Assembly: GCA_947588745.1 (NCBI GenBank)
Contig: CANPYW010000020.1
Coordinates: 1-36,545, forward strand
Reading direction: 5' to 3'
Length of the DNA stretch: 36,545 bases
From: Candidatus Gastranaerophilales bacterium
Lineage (GTDB): Bacteria > Cyanobacteriota > Vampirovibrionia > Gastranaerophilales > Gastranaerophilaceae
This document shows, in pieces, positions 7,089 through 16,181 of the stretch. The notes under the pieces are model-generated. The model saw only the letters and a program-made list of their open reading frames with translations. It searched no databases and was not told the origin of the DNA. Every line of letters starts with the position of its first letter. The first letter of the stretch is position 1. Position numbers and translations under genes: made by a program.

Positions 7089-9701
7089 ATGAAAAAAGTA
7101 TTTGTTGCAATTACGTTTGTATTTATCGGTTTAAATGCTTTTGCCGCTGATTTTTCAAGTTTTAAACTTGATAACGGGCAAAATGTAGTTATACAGGAGG
7201 TTCACGATAACCCGATAGTTATTATAGATACCTGGATTAAAACCGGCTCCGTTAACGAAACGGACGAAAATAACGGAGTTGCACACTTTTTAGAACATTT
7301 ATTCTTTAAAGGTACGGAAAAACATCCCGCTAAAGAATTTGACAGAATATTGGAAGCAAAAGGTGCCGTTACTAATGCTGCTACCAGCAAGGATTTCACT
7401 CATTATTATATATTAATTCCGTCACAATACTTTGAATTGGCACTCGATTTACACGCCGATATGCTTTTGAACCCCATGATACCTCGAAAAGAGCTTGAAA
7501 AAGAACGCAAAGTCGTTATTGAAGAAATAGCAAAAAATAATGATAAACCTTCAACGATATTGTACAGAAATCTTATTAAAGGTTTTTATGCAACTCATCC
7601 CTACAAAAGAGATGTAATAGGTACAAAAGATGTCATAGAGACCATTTCAAGAGAGCAGATTTTAGATTTTTACAACAAATGGTATTCGCCTCAAAATATG
7701 ACTACGGTTATAATAGGCGATGTTGATACTCAAAAGGCTTTAAATCTTGTAAAAACTAAATTTAATGCACAGGTATTACCGGAAACAAAAAGACTTAAAG
7801 TTGATTATAAAGCGGATAAAAAGCCTTCAACTCCCGTTGAGAATAAAACGTCTATGAATGTTGAAACGGGTTATTTATTAATCGGGTTTAAAGGGGCTCA
7901 TCCCGTAACTTCCAAAGATTCTTACGCTTTAGATGTGCTTGCGACAATTTTGGGAGAGGGTAAATCTTCAAGGTTATATAAAGAATTTAAAGAACAAAAA
8001 CAGCTTGTCCACTCGATTTCCGCAAGCAATTCATCAATGAAGGATGATTCAATTTTCTATATTTCAGCTAATTACACTACGGAAGATGTTGAAAGATTAA
8101 AAAACTTGATTTTCTGTGAAATTGAAAAACTTTATAAGTCGGATATTCCTGAAGATGAAATTCAAAAAGCCAAAAATATAATCGAACGTGATACTTTTTA
8201 TTCAAGAGAATCCGTTTCAAATATTGCTGAAGAAATCGGTTATACTATGACTATCACTAATGATACCGACTTTTATAAAAATTATCTTGAAAATATCAAT
8301 AAAGTTACCGCTGAAGACCTTAAACGAGTTGCAAAAAATTATTTAACAAAAGACTCCTCCGTTACTTCAATTATTACTCCGAAAACAAATGGTTATCACA
8401 ATATTGCTGATAAACATCAAAAAGATTATCAGGCAAAAGTTATAAGTAAAAATGAAAATACTACAAAGTATCAACTTGAAAACGGTGCAACACTGCTTAT
8501 TACTCAAAATACCGCAAATGATATTATTGCCATGGAAATAGCCTCCGTCGGCGGTAATAACCTTGAAAAAATACCCGGTGTTGCCGCAGTAACAGCTCAA
8601 ACAATGCTTAAAGGTACGCATAAATATACAAATCAGGAGTTATCTCAAATTCTTGAAGAAAACGGAATTATGCTTATTCCGCAAGCTCAGGGTGATTCGT
8701 TTAATGTTGAAATAAAATTTACAAAAAACGAAAAGGATTTGGCTTTGGATATTCTGGATGAAGTCACAAAATCCGCTTCCATGGATATGTATGAAGTGGA
8801 ACGTGTTAAAAATGACAAGCTAAATTCAATAAAAAATGTAAAAAATACCCCCGATACCCTTGCTTTTGACGAGTTCAGAACGGCGCTTTGGGAAGGTACT
8901 CCGTACGGAAATACAGCTAAAATACTTGAAAAAACCATTCCTCAAATACAAAAAAGCGATGTTGATGAGTTTTACAAAAATTTATTCTCCGCTCAAAATG
9001 TAATTATAACCATTAACGGGAATGTTAACAAGCAGGAATATATCGATTATTTCTCAAATTTATTCCAAAATACCGGCTCTCAAAAAATTAATTTGACTGA
9101 TTACAAATGTAAATATAAGCCTTTGCTTCAAAATAAAACGGTTAAAGTCGACAAACAATCTCAAGCCGATTGGCTGCTTTTGGGCTGGTTAACCGACGGC
9201 TCGGTTAACGAAAAAGATTGGGCAAGCTTGCAGGTTATTGATGCTATTCTGGGTTCGGGCATGAGTTCACGTTTATTTACAGATTTAAGAGATGAACAGG
9301 GGCTTGCTTATCAGGTTGGCTCAAGCTTTGCCGCAAATGTTAATCAGGGCGTATTTGCGGTTTATATAGCTACAAATCCCGAAACGGCAGCTACCGCAAA
9401 ACAAGGTTTATTGAATGAAATTGATAAACTTAAAAAAGAATTTGTGACGGATAAAGAGCTTGCAGAAGCTAAAGATAAATTACTGGGCAATTTCGTATTA
9501 TCCATGGAAACAAATATGGATAAAGCTTCAATTGTAAATTCGCTTGAAGTAACGGGCAGAAACTATGAATTTTTGGAAAAATATCCTCAATTAATAAATC
9601 AGGTTACAATTAAAGATGTAATTAAAACTGCAAATAAATATTTCAGCAAGCCTTATGTATTTACGGCACTAGGCCCGAAACAATCTATTGAAAAATTATA
9701 A
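7089..9701 (+). CDS. Secreted two-domain M16 (pitrilysin-family) zinc metalloprotease
   Basis: 870 residues starting MKKVFVAITF, with a signal peptide probably cut after NAFA (about residue 19), so it should act in the periplasm or outside. The N-terminal half carries the inverted zinc motif HFLEH (H66, E69, H70). The third ligand, E146 in KVVIEEIAKN, lies at the expected distance of about 76 residues. The C-terminal half, from about residue 450, repeats the M16 fold but has no HxxEH, as in two-domain M16 proteins where the second half is a structural, inactive partner. A GLAYQVGSSF stretch near the end matches the M16 C-terminal domain. Peptide substrates are unknown. The PilZ gene follows after 35 bp in the same direction. 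Confidence 0.9.
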   Translation: MKKVFVAITFVFIGLNAFAADFSSFKLDNGQNVVIQEVHDNPIVIIDTWIKTGSVNETDENNGVAHFLEHLFFKGTEKHPAKEFDRILEAKGAVTNAATSKDFTHYYILIPSQYFELALDLHADMLLNPMIPRKELEKERKVVIEEIAKNNDKPSTILYRNLIKGFYATHPYKRDVIGTKDVIETISREQILDFYNKWYSPQNMTTVIIGDVDTQKALNLVKTKFNAQVLPETKRLKVDYKADKKPSTPVENKTSMNVETGYLLIGFKGAHPVTSKDSYALDVLATILGEGKSSRLYKEFKEQKQLVHSISASNSSMKDDSIFYISANYTTEDVERLKNLIFCEIEKLYKSDIPEDEIQKAKNIIERDTFYSRESVSNIAEEIGYTMTITNDTDFYKNYLENINKVTAEDLKRVAKNYLTKDSSVTSIITPKTNGYHNIADKHQKDYQAKVISKNENTTKYQLENGATLLITQNTANDIIAMEIASVGGNNLEKIPGVAAVTAQTMLKGTHKYTNQELSQILEENGIMLIPQAQGDSFNVEIKFTKNEKDLALDILDEVTKSASMDMYEVERVKNDKLNSIKNVKNTPDTLAFDEFRTALWEGTPYGNTAKILEKTIPQIQKSDVDEFYKNLFSAQNVIITINGNVNKQEYIDYFSNLFQNTGSQKINLTDYKCKYKPLLQNKTVKVDKQSQADWLLLGWLTDGSVNEKDWASLQVIDAILGSGMSSRLFTDLRDEQGLAYQVGSSFAANVNQGVFAVYIATNPETAATAKQGLLNEIDKLKKEFVTDKELAEAKDKLLGNFVLSMETNMDKASIVNSLEVTGRNYEFLEKYPQLINQVTIKDVIKTANKYFSKPYVFTALGPKQSIEKL

Positions 9702-9736
9702 CTAAATTTTTATAATGAATATATAAGAGAAAAATT

Positions 9737-10318
9737 ATGCGAAATACGATAGAAAAAAATAAAGAGTTTAATATTATTTCAAGAAGCATTGATAACGCTT
9801 CAAAATGCACTGTAACAAGTGTACAGGAAGATTCTTTTTCGGTTAAAGTGCCAAAATCTTCAAGGTTTGAAACGGGTGAATCCGTTGAACTGTTTGCAAT
9901 GACTTCTAAAGGTCAATTATATTTTGAAACTCTTATAAAAGAAATTAATAATGATATTCTTACAATTTGGTTTCCGATTTCATATAAATACCTGCAAAGA
10001 CGAGAATATTCAAGAATTAAAACAGAACAAAATACCGAACTTACTTTCAATGATAATAAAATAAATGCTGTAATACTTGATATAAGTGCAGGCGGACTGA
10101 AATTAAAAACAGATGTTCAGCTAAAATTGCTAAATGAATATTCGATTACTGTTAATATAGATAATAAGCTAATTGACACTGTTTTTGAACCAATCCGCAC
10201 AGAAGCCTCTCAAGACGGTTTTATATCATCGGGCAGGTTTAAAAATTTAAATAACTACGATAGAATTAATCTCGTTCAATATTGCTTCATAAAACAGATT
10301 GAAAGAAGTAATAAGTAA
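9737..10318 (+). CDS. PilZ domain protein, YcgR-like, probable c-di-GMP receptor
   Basis: 193 residues. The N-terminal part (about 20-80) resembles the YcgR/PilZN beta-barrel that precedes PilZ. The C-terminal part has both c-di-GMP-binding motifs: QRREYSR (R88, R89, R93) and DISAGG (115-120, the D/N-x-S-x-x-G motif). All key residues are present, so ligand binding is likely. Such proteins link c-di-GMP to motility or surface traits; no flagellar gene is nearby to name the target. It may share a transcript with the M16 protease gene 35 bp upstream. There is no clear terminator before the convergent gene at 10340. Confidence 0.88.
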   Translation: MRNTIEKNKEFNIISRSIDNASKCTVTSVQEDSFSVKVPKSSRFETGESVELFAMTSKGQLYFETLIKEINNDILTIWFPISYKYLQRREYSRIKTEQNTELTFNDNKINAVILDISAGGLKLKTDVQLKLLNEYSITVNIDNKLIDTVFEPIRTEASQDGFISSGRFKNLNNYDRINLVQYCFIKQIERSNK

Positions 10319-10339
10319 ACTTTGCAACTTTATCGTTCA

Positions 10340-11392
10340 TTATAATTTCTTTATTTCAAATTGCTCGTCGACTGTAGCTGTTCCGTTTGCTTGTTCTGAT
10401 ACGGAATAAGATATCAGCCATGGTGTAAATTGATTAACGCCTGAGGCTATGAAGTTTGCATGGATTTTTTGTGAATTTATTTTATTTTCTTTTTTCACAA
10501 TTTCTCCATTTTGGTTATATGTAGTCACAATAGTTGGGCGTTCTGTCGGATCATAAGTAACCCAGCCGTATTTGTTATAATAAACTTCAACCCAATTGTG
10601 CTTTGTATCTCTATCTCTTGCAATTTGCCCTACAACAATACGTGCGGGAATTTTTTTAGCTCGGCATAAAGCAACCATTAATGCCGAAAACTCACTGCAT
10701 TTGCCTTTTCTAATCTCTAATGCTTTTTTTGCACCTATATTGCCCGGAATTGGAGTATAATGAATGTTCTTTGAAACGTATTCATAAATGTTGTTAACAA
10801 TTTCTTCCTGAGTTTTCCCTTTAATTTTTCTTGCTACAGATTTAATTATTGGGGCATTGGATTCGATTAACGGTTCTGCTGCTAAATATTTACTTAAATC
10901 TTTTTCTGATTTTTGTTTGGTATTAATTATTGAAGCTGTTGAATAATCATAAGTCCTTACTTTTGCCAGCCCTGATAATTCAATAACAAACGATTGGTTA
11001 TTCAAATTATCAAGATGAAATTCGGCTATGGTATTGTTCTTTTCGTTATATATTCTTGATGGTTTCATCGAGAAAGTGTATTCTGTGATATACTGTTTTT
11101 CATTGTCGTTATAAGGAATAGGCAGTTTAAAAATCACTCTTTTTATACGTCCTGCAACATTAATTGTATATGCGTATTTATATGAATATCTTGAGTAATC
11201 AGGTATTTTTACGGGTTTAATGCCGGATGAAAGTGCAGGCATTTCCATTTTTTCTTTATATGCATTTTCTGTGCTTTCCATAATCTGTGAAACATTTTGT
11301 TTCCCGCAAATAATGTAAAGTCCGGTAATTATTGAAATGAATATAATAATAAATACAATCTGGAAAATAATAGACTTATATGTTTTTTTCAT
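10340..11392 (-). CDS. Membrane-anchored transglutaminase-like (papain-fold) protein
   Basis: 350 residues with one N-terminal membrane helix (about 8-29) and the rest predicted outside the membrane. The transglutaminase-like core domain covers about 190-290. The catalytic triad is visible: C232 in GKCSEFSALM, H265 in KHNWVEVYY and D281 in WVTYDPTERP. The region before it (about 60-150) is beta-rich and unassigned. Bacterial members act as peptidases or transferases on surface or periplasmic proteins; the substrate is unknown here. It is the last of four minus-strand genes, 55 bp after the NVSFG-type small protein. Confidence 0.85.
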   Translation of the reverse strand: MKKTYKSIIFQIVFIIIFISIITGLYIICGKQNVSQIMESTENAYKEKMEMPALSSGIKPVKIPDYSRYSYKYAYTINVAGRIKRVIFKLPIPYNDNEKQYITEYTFSMKPSRIYNEKNNTIAEFHLDNLNNQSFVIELSGLAKVRTYDYSTASIINTKQKSEKDLSKYLAAEPLIESNAPIIKSVARKIKGKTQEEIVNNIYEYVSKNIHYTPIPGNIGAKKALEIRKGKCSEFSALMVALCRAKKIPARIVVGQIARDRDTKHNWVEVYYNKYGWVTYDPTERPTIVTTYNQNGEIVKKENKINSQKIHANFIASGVNQFTPWLISYSVSEQANGTATVDEQFEIKKL

Positions 11393-11447
11393 ATTTTAAG
11401 AACACCTTATTTTAATAATACTAACTTAAATTATATCATATATATTT

Positions 11448-11831
11448 TTATGATAAAAACGGTATTGAAAAATCGTCTATTTCAATAGACTCGCCATTTT
11501 CGGCACAAAAAGTATCTACAAGTAATGCCTTCTTTTGCATTAATCTGCTGATTTCATCAAAATCTTTTTTCTCTTGAGGCATTAAAGAAATTTTAGATTT
11601 AATTATTTCAGAAATTTTTTGGATGGGTGATAATTTAGGATGCTGTTCTACAAATTTATCGGCAACATAGCCTGAACAAGCACCTAACATACCTGCATTA
11701 ATCGAATAAAAAGTATCTTTAGGTTTTCCTGTAATATTTGAAAGCATTTCTTTGCTTACGGGAGCACCTCCTGCAATCATGGCAACTTCTCTTGTATTAT
11801 ATTTTGCCCCAAACGATACATTACTTATCAT
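11448..11831 (-). CDS. Small unknown protein with N-terminal NVSFG segment
   Basis: 127 residues when started at MISNVSFGAK. That ATG has a good Shine-Dalgarno (AAAGGAG, 9 nt spacing). A longer in-frame version adds 25 residues from 11906 but would overlap the upstream stop and has no such site. A glycine/alanine-rich stretch (about 17-60, IAGGAPVSKE ... NAGMLGACSGYVADKF) is followed by a charged helical part (about 65-110). I recognise no enzyme motif. Many proteins of the presumed taxon begin with an (N/I)-x-SFG segment, which supports the taxonomic guess but gives no function. It lies between the zinc-ribbon gene and the transglutaminase-like gene on the same strand. Confidence 0.7.
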   Translation of the reverse strand: MISNVSFGAKYNTREVAMIAGGAPVSKEMLSNITGKPKDTFYSINAGMLGACSGYVADKFVEQHPKLSPIQKISEIIKSKISLMPQEKKDFDEISRLMQKKALLVDTFCAENGESIEIDDFSIPFLS

Positions 11832-11840
11832 AAAATAAAT

Positions 11841-11847
11841 CTCCTTT
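11841..11847 (-). promoter_or_regulatory. Shine-Dalgarno AAAGGAG deciding the start of the NVSFG protein
   Basis: On the minus strand AAAGGAG is followed by 9 nt and the ATG at 11831. This is the best ribosome site in the local cluster and argues against the longer start at 11906. Confidence 0.65.
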
Positions 11848-11898
11848 GACACAATAAATAAATCACATAAAAATAAAAATTGCCATTTTACTTTATAT

Positions 11899-12114
11899 TT
11901 ATTCATAATCCCAGGAGTTTATACTGCCGCAATATTTACACACAGCGTGTCTGTTCATAAAGCTTAAATCGGGAATAAATGTATAACCGTCAACGGTGAT
12001 TTTAATATCATTATTAAGAGTATATTGATATTCAAACGTGCAAGACCCTTGATATTCAGGGTTAAACATCAATTCGAATTTATCCGAAGAATGACATTTC
12101 TTGCATTTAAACAT
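11899..12114 (-). CDS. Small zinc-ribbon protein
   Basis: 71 residues with two CxxC knuckles: CKKC at residues 4-7 and CKYC near residue 59. This is the layout of a four-cysteine zinc ribbon. Between them is a beta-rich insert with aromatic residues. Zinc binding is a fair inference; function is unknown. The gene starts 9 bp after the stop of the membrane protein gene on the same strand, so the two are almost surely co-transcribed. Confidence 0.7.
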   Translation of the reverse strand: MFKCKKCHSSDKFELMFNPEYQGSCTFEYQYTLNNDIKITVDGYTFIPDLSFMNRHAVCKYCGSINSWDYE

Positions 12115-12123
12115 AATTAAGCG

Positions 12124-13089
12124 TTAACCTTTTTTTGAGCGAGTTGCACGTTTAATAATTTCATCGGTTTCTTTTGAATATTCTTTAATTGTATTATTGT
12201 CAAAAATTCTGTACATATTTGTAAAACAACAACACCTGAAAGGAAGCGACAATGCTATAATCATGCCCGATATAACCGTTTGAGCCACATATTTTGAAAT
12301 CACTTCGGGGTTTATGGATATATTACAAAAACATGCCAATAATTCGTTAACTGTTTTAAAATTTTGCTCGGGCATTAAATTTATTAATTGCTCGATACTT
12401 AAAGACATATATTTTATTAACAATATTTTATTGAAAAACCAAACAAATACGGCGGGGAAGAATATATAAGTTGTTGAAATACATAAAATAAGCATTATTA
12501 ATGTCGGTATGAAATTGTTTCTAACCATTACGATACTTCTTGAAATTGCACCCGTTGCTGATGTATCAGGTTCAAGTGCAAATATTTGGAATGTTAAACA
12601 TAAAAATATCCAGGCAACAGGTGATACAAATATTAATGGAGGAATACACAAAATTAACGTTAATAAAAACATTAACACAATGTATCTTAATAATCTTCTT
12701 TTTATTACGCCTTTATTTGCTTTAAAATCAATATTTTTGACTTTCTTTTTATTGGAAACCGTATAAAACAGTATATTTAATGCGGAAAAGGTAATTATAT
12801 AATCGAATAATGCTTTTATAAAAATGATTAAAAATGGCAATAATACAATTAAAACAAGTATAAAATAATTTTTATCCGATTGAAATAACGGCAAATAATT
12901 TCTTATATTTTCTTCATTCAAACAAAAGAAGTACAATAAAGAAAACATTATCGTTAATGAAACAAGCTGCCCGAATATCGGAAAATCAATATATGACAAA
13001 CATTCATCAAAATATAAAAAATAAGTTTTTATACTTGCAAAAAATATTTGAAATACGCCTATAAAATTGTTAGATTTTTTCTTTGCCAT
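12124..13089 (-). CDS. Multi-pass membrane protein, unknown function
   Basis: 321 residues with about six hydrophobic segments and a positively charged C-terminus (IIKRATRSKKG), suggesting an inner membrane protein with a cytoplasmic tail. A middle segment, FQIFALEPDTSATGAISRS, then MVRNNF and another membrane helix, resembles the 'Al.rS' pattern of the membrane domain of glycerophosphodiester phosphodiesterase-like or DUF975-like proteins. That resemblance is weak and no catalytic domain is attached. It is first in a minus-strand run with the zinc-ribbon, NVSFG and transglutaminase-like genes, and divergent from the PHP gene. Confidence 0.7.
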   Translation of the reverse strand: MAKKKSNNFIGVFQIFFASIKTYFLYFDECLSYIDFPIFGQLVSLTIMFSLLYFFCLNEENIRNYLPLFQSDKNYFILVLIVLLPFLIIFIKALFDYIITFSALNILFYTVSNKKKVKNIDFKANKGVIKRRLLRYIVLMFLLTLILCIPPLIFVSPVAWIFLCLTFQIFALEPDTSATGAISRSIVMVRNNFIPTLIMLILCISTTYIFFPAVFVWFFNKILLIKYMSLSIEQLINLMPEQNFKTVNELLACFCNISINPEVISKYVAQTVISGMIIALSLPFRCCCFTNMYRIFDNNTIKEYSKETDEIIKRATRSKKG

Positions 13090-13140
13090 ACTTTCCCTTT
13101 TTCTTATTTTATATTAGCATATAAATGTATGGATTGAGAT

Positions 13141-13797
13141 ATGTTTATTATGAATAAAGAAGAATTAAAAAATTTATTATTATCATTTGAACAGGCTGAT
13201 TATTGCAAAAACGTGGATTTACATATTCACTCGTGCAATTCGGACGGGGAAATGACCCCCTACGAAATTGTGGAGCAGGCAAAAGAGCTTGAAAAAAAAT
13301 ACATCGCAATTTCTGACCACAATTGTATTGACGCTTATTTAACAACAAATATATTACGTGAACCCATTGTCATTCCGTCAGTTGAGTTTGATTGCTTTTT
13401 CAAAGGTGTTTTAATACATATTCTCGGATATGGAATAGATATAGATAACAAAGAATTAAAACCTTTATATGCAAAAAGCAGCTGTGGTAAAAAATGTAAT
13501 TTTTGCAGAATTTTTAAATTAAGAAATCCCAAAGATGTTATTGAAAAAATTAATAATGCGGGTGGAATTGCAGTTTTGGCTCATCCCGCTTGCTGTTGGA
13601 CTTCTGATTTAGACGGATTTATTAGAGATTTAATATCCTTCGGACTTTCGGGCGTCGAGCTCTATTATCATTACAGAGGCGTAAGAAAGTTTTTACAATT
13701 TCATTCAAGAAAAGAAATTGCCGATTTAGCCGAAAAATACGGACTGATAAAAACAGGTGGGACGGATTCGCATGGTAAAAAATTAATTCACGAATAA
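13141..13797 (+). CDS. PHP-domain metal-dependent phosphoesterase with a cysteine-rich short insert
   Basis: 218 residues. PHP metal motifs are complete: HIH (28-30), D35, SDHN (H60), E82, H93, AHP (H148) and GTDSHG (D209, H211). Related PHP phosphoesterases (YciV/RNase AM-like) hydrolyse nucleotide 3',5'-bisphosphates or trim RNA ends; this function is by family only. Those proteins run to about 280 residues with a helical insert after the H93 strand. Here the insert is only about 25 residues and holds C115-x3-C119-x2-C122, with C151 and C152 after the AHP motif. An ATG at 13150 (MNKEEL) is an alternative start with no clearly better RBS. The gene is divergent from 12124-13089. Confidence 0.85.
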   Translation: MFIMNKEELKNLLLSFEQADYCKNVDLHIHSCNSDGEMTPYEIVEQAKELEKKYIAISDHNCIDAYLTTNILREPIVIPSVEFDCFFKGVLIHILGYGIDIDNKELKPLYAKSSCGKKCNFCRIFKLRNPKDVIEKINNAGGIAVLAHPACCWTSDLDGFIRDLISFGLSGVELYYHYRGVRKFLQFHSRKEIADLAEKYGLIKTGGTDSHGKKLIHE

Positions 13798-13838
13798 TTT
13801 ACCATGTGGCAAAATACGTTTAATTTTTGAATTTCCTG

Positions 13839-15476
13839 CTATTTCTTCGAGCCTATTGCTTTCATATTATAAAGTTCTTCACGCCGTTTTTTTACGTTTT
13901 CACTTATCAGATAATCTTCATACTTCATTTGATAATTCAAATACCCGTATGGAGTAATTTCAATTATTCTGTTAGCAACAGTGTTTATAAACTGATAATC
14001 CTGAGAAGTAAAAAGAACAGTTCCAGTATAATCAATAAGTGCATTATTTAAGGATGTAATTGCTTCCAAATCCAAATGATTGGTAGGTTCATCAAATATC
14101 AGCACGTTTGATTCTTCTATCATTGCCTTTGCGAACATACAGCGTACCTTTTCTCCACCCGATAATACTTTTACCGATTTTTCCGCATCCTCACCCGAAA
14201 AAAGCATTCTGCCCAAATATCCACGTAAATAGTTTATATGCTGTTCTTTTGAATATTGTCCGAGCCAATTTATTATATTTTTATCCGTATTGAAAAATCT
14301 TGTATTATCTTTTGGACAATATGAATGTGTGGCAGTAATTCCCCATTTTACTTCCCCTTTATCCGGCTCGAGTTTGCCCTCTAGTATTTCAAAAAGAACG
14401 GTAACGGCATTTCTGTTTTGAGATATAAATGCAATTTTTTCACCTTGCATGACATCAAAAGATAAAGATTTAATTAATACTTCATTATTTAACGATTTAT
14501 TCAATGATTTAACTGATAAAACATCTTTCCCAGGAATTTTTGAATATTTAAAAACAATACTCGGATATTTCCTTGTGGATGGTTTGATATCCTCCAAGGT
14601 TAATTTTTCAAGCATATTTTTTCTTGATGTGGCTTGCCTTGCTTTAGATGCATTTGCACTGAATCTCGCAATAAACTTCCTGAATTCTTCCGCTTTTTCT
14701 TCTATTTTTTTATTTCGTTCTTCTTTCTGTTTCAGTATTAAGGCACTTGCCTGTGTCCAAAATGAATAATTCCCCGTATATAATTGTATATTTCTGAAAT
14801 CAATATCGGCAATGTGTGTGCATACTCTGTCAAGAAAATTTCTGTCGTGCGATACCACAATAACCGTATTCGGAAAATCTGCAAGAAAATCTTCAAGCCA
14901 ATTAATTGTACTAAAATCAAGGTGGTTTGTTGGTTCATCAAGCAGCAATATATCAGGCATGCCAAATAAAGCCTGAGCTAAAAGAACACGCACTTTTTCA
15001 TTGCCTGTAAGGTCTTTCATTAAAGAGTAATGCAAATCTTGAGAAATTCCTAAATCATTTAACAATGAAGCGGCATCGGATTCAGCCTGCCATCCGTCCA
15101 TTTGTGCAAATTCAGCTTCCAATTCCGCAGCTTTAATACCGTCTTGTTCATTAAAATCGGGTTTTGAATACAGTTTTTCCTTCTCTTTCATAATTTCATA
15201 AAGACGCTTATGTCCCATTATGACTGTATCCATAACACTGTATTCGTCAAATTCAAAATGATTTTGTTTTAAAACCGCAATGCGTGCTCCTTTTTTTATG
15301 TGAACAAATCCGCTTGAAGGTTCAATTTCACCCGAAATAACCTTGAGAAAAGTACTTTTGCCAGCACCGTTTGCACCTATTAAACCATAACAATTCCCTT
15401 GTGAAAATTTAATATTAACATTTTCAAATAGCGGTTCTTTTCCGAATTTTACCGTTAATCTCTCAGTTGTAATCAT
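13839..15476 (-). CDS. ABC-F ATPase, YbiT-type, with degenerate second nucleotide-binding domain
   Basis: 545 residues: two ABC ATPase domains joined by a charged linker, no membrane segments, so a soluble ribosome-associated ABC-F protein by family. NBD1 has Walker A GANGAGKST (34-42), a family-typical signature LTGNEKVR, Walker B LLLDEPTNHLD and switch histidine VVSHD. NBD2 keeps LSGGEKVR and IFDEPTNHLD. Its P-loop, though, reads ISQNRNAVT (351-359), lacking the Walker A glycines and lysine. Its switch histidine is replaced (FTSQDYQF). ABC-F proteins rescue or tune stalled ribosomes. It is the last gene of the ACT/UPF0210/TPR run, 42 bp after the TPR gene. Confidence 0.9.
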   Translation of the reverse strand: MITTERLTVKFGKEPLFENVNIKFSQGNCYGLIGANGAGKSTFLKVISGEIEPSSGFVHIKKGARIAVLKQNHFEFDEYSVMDTVIMGHKRLYEIMKEKEKLYSKPDFNEQDGIKAAELEAEFAQMDGWQAESDAASLLNDLGISQDLHYSLMKDLTGNEKVRVLLAQALFGMPDILLLDEPTNHLDFSTINWLEDFLADFPNTVIVVSHDRNFLDRVCTHIADIDFRNIQLYTGNYSFWTQASALILKQKEERNKKIEEKAEEFRKFIARFSANASKARQATSRKNMLEKLTLEDIKPSTRKYPSIVFKYSKIPGKDVLSVKSLNKSLNNEVLIKSLSFDVMQGEKIAFISQNRNAVTVLFEILEGKLEPDKGEVKWGITATHSYCPKDNTRFFNTDKNIINWLGQYSKEQHINYLRGYLGRMLFSGEDAEKSVKVLSGGEKVRCMFAKAMIEESNVLIFDEPTNHLDLEAITSLNNALIDYTGTVLFTSQDYQFINTVANRIIEITPYGYLNYQMKYEDYLISENVKKRREELYNMKAIGSKK

Positions 15477-15518
15477 AATACTAACAGTTTAACACAAATG
15501 AACTTAAATTTATTCAAA

Positions 15519-16169
15519 TTAATTCACTTGGGCATACTCTTTGTATTTTTCGTTGTCTTTTTCGGCTGCTTCTTCATTATTGAGCAATTTATAAGCACAA
15601 CTTCTCATATAATACAAATGTGCTTTATCGGGTTTTAATTTTATTGCCTGCGTATAGTCGTCCACCGCACTTTGGTAATTCTTTTGTTCAAACTCGTAAA
15701 AACCTCTTTGTGAGTATAAATCATACGATTTCTTATCTCTTAAGATTGCACCCGTATAATCGTTTATTGCACCTTGAACATCATTTATATAATATTTTAT
15801 CTGGGCTCTATATTGGTAATAAGGTATACAATTATCATCTATAGAAATAGCACTGGTATATTTTTCGATAGCAAGCTCGTATTCTTTTAAAATCCTGTAT
15901 AAATCTGCTGTCTGAGCAAATATAAAAGCATTGTGAGGGAATTTTTCGCACGCATCTTTAGCATAATCAAGTGCATCTTGATACTTTCTGCTTTTTTTAT
16001 TCAGTCTTATTAGTGTTTTATAAACCGATAAATTTTTATGGTCTAATGTAAGTGAAATTATAAATTCTTTAATTGCTTTGTCATATTCGCCTAAAAATTC
16101 TCTGTTCATTCCTTTGTTATAGGCTTTCCAAAATATAAAATATTTCTTTATGTTTTTATAATAAGTCAA
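15519..16169 (-). CDS. Tetratricopeptide repeat (TPR) protein
   Basis: 216 residues built almost entirely of TPR units of 34 residues. Typical pieces are NKGMNREFLGEYDKAIKEF, ADLYRILKEYELAIEKYTSAI and RGFYEFEQKNYQSAVDDYTQ, with about five to six units by eye. No signal peptide or enzyme domain is seen, so a protein-protein scaffold is likely; the partner is unknown. The best start is TTG at 16169, 6 nt after a strong AAGGAG that overlaps the stop of the UPF0210 gene. This suggests translational coupling. Confidence 0.85.
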   Translation of the reverse strand: MTYYKNIKKYFIFWKAYNKGMNREFLGEYDKAIKEFIISLTLDHKNLSVYKTLIRLNKKSRKYQDALDYAKDACEKFPHNAFIFAQTADLYRILKEYELAIEKYTSAISIDDNCIPYYQYRAQIKYYINDVQGAINDYTGAILRDKKSYDLYSQRGFYEFEQKNYQSAVDDYTQAIKLKPDKAHLYYMRSCAYKLLNNEEAAEKDNEKYKEYAQVN

Positions 16170-16175
16170 TATGAA

Positions 16176-16181
16176 CTCCTT
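16176..16181 (-). promoter_or_regulatory. Shine-Dalgarno AAGGAG overlapping the UPF0210 stop, serving a TTG start
   Basis: On the minus strand AAGGAG lies 6 nt before the TTG at 16169 and overlaps the UPF0210 stop codon (16182-16180). No ATG is in phase nearby. Confidence 0.65.

Noticed and set aside
11832-11906. 25-residue N-terminal extension of the NVSFG protein
   Set aside because: It overlaps the upstream gene's stop and has no ribosome site, while the internal ATG has AAAGGAG.
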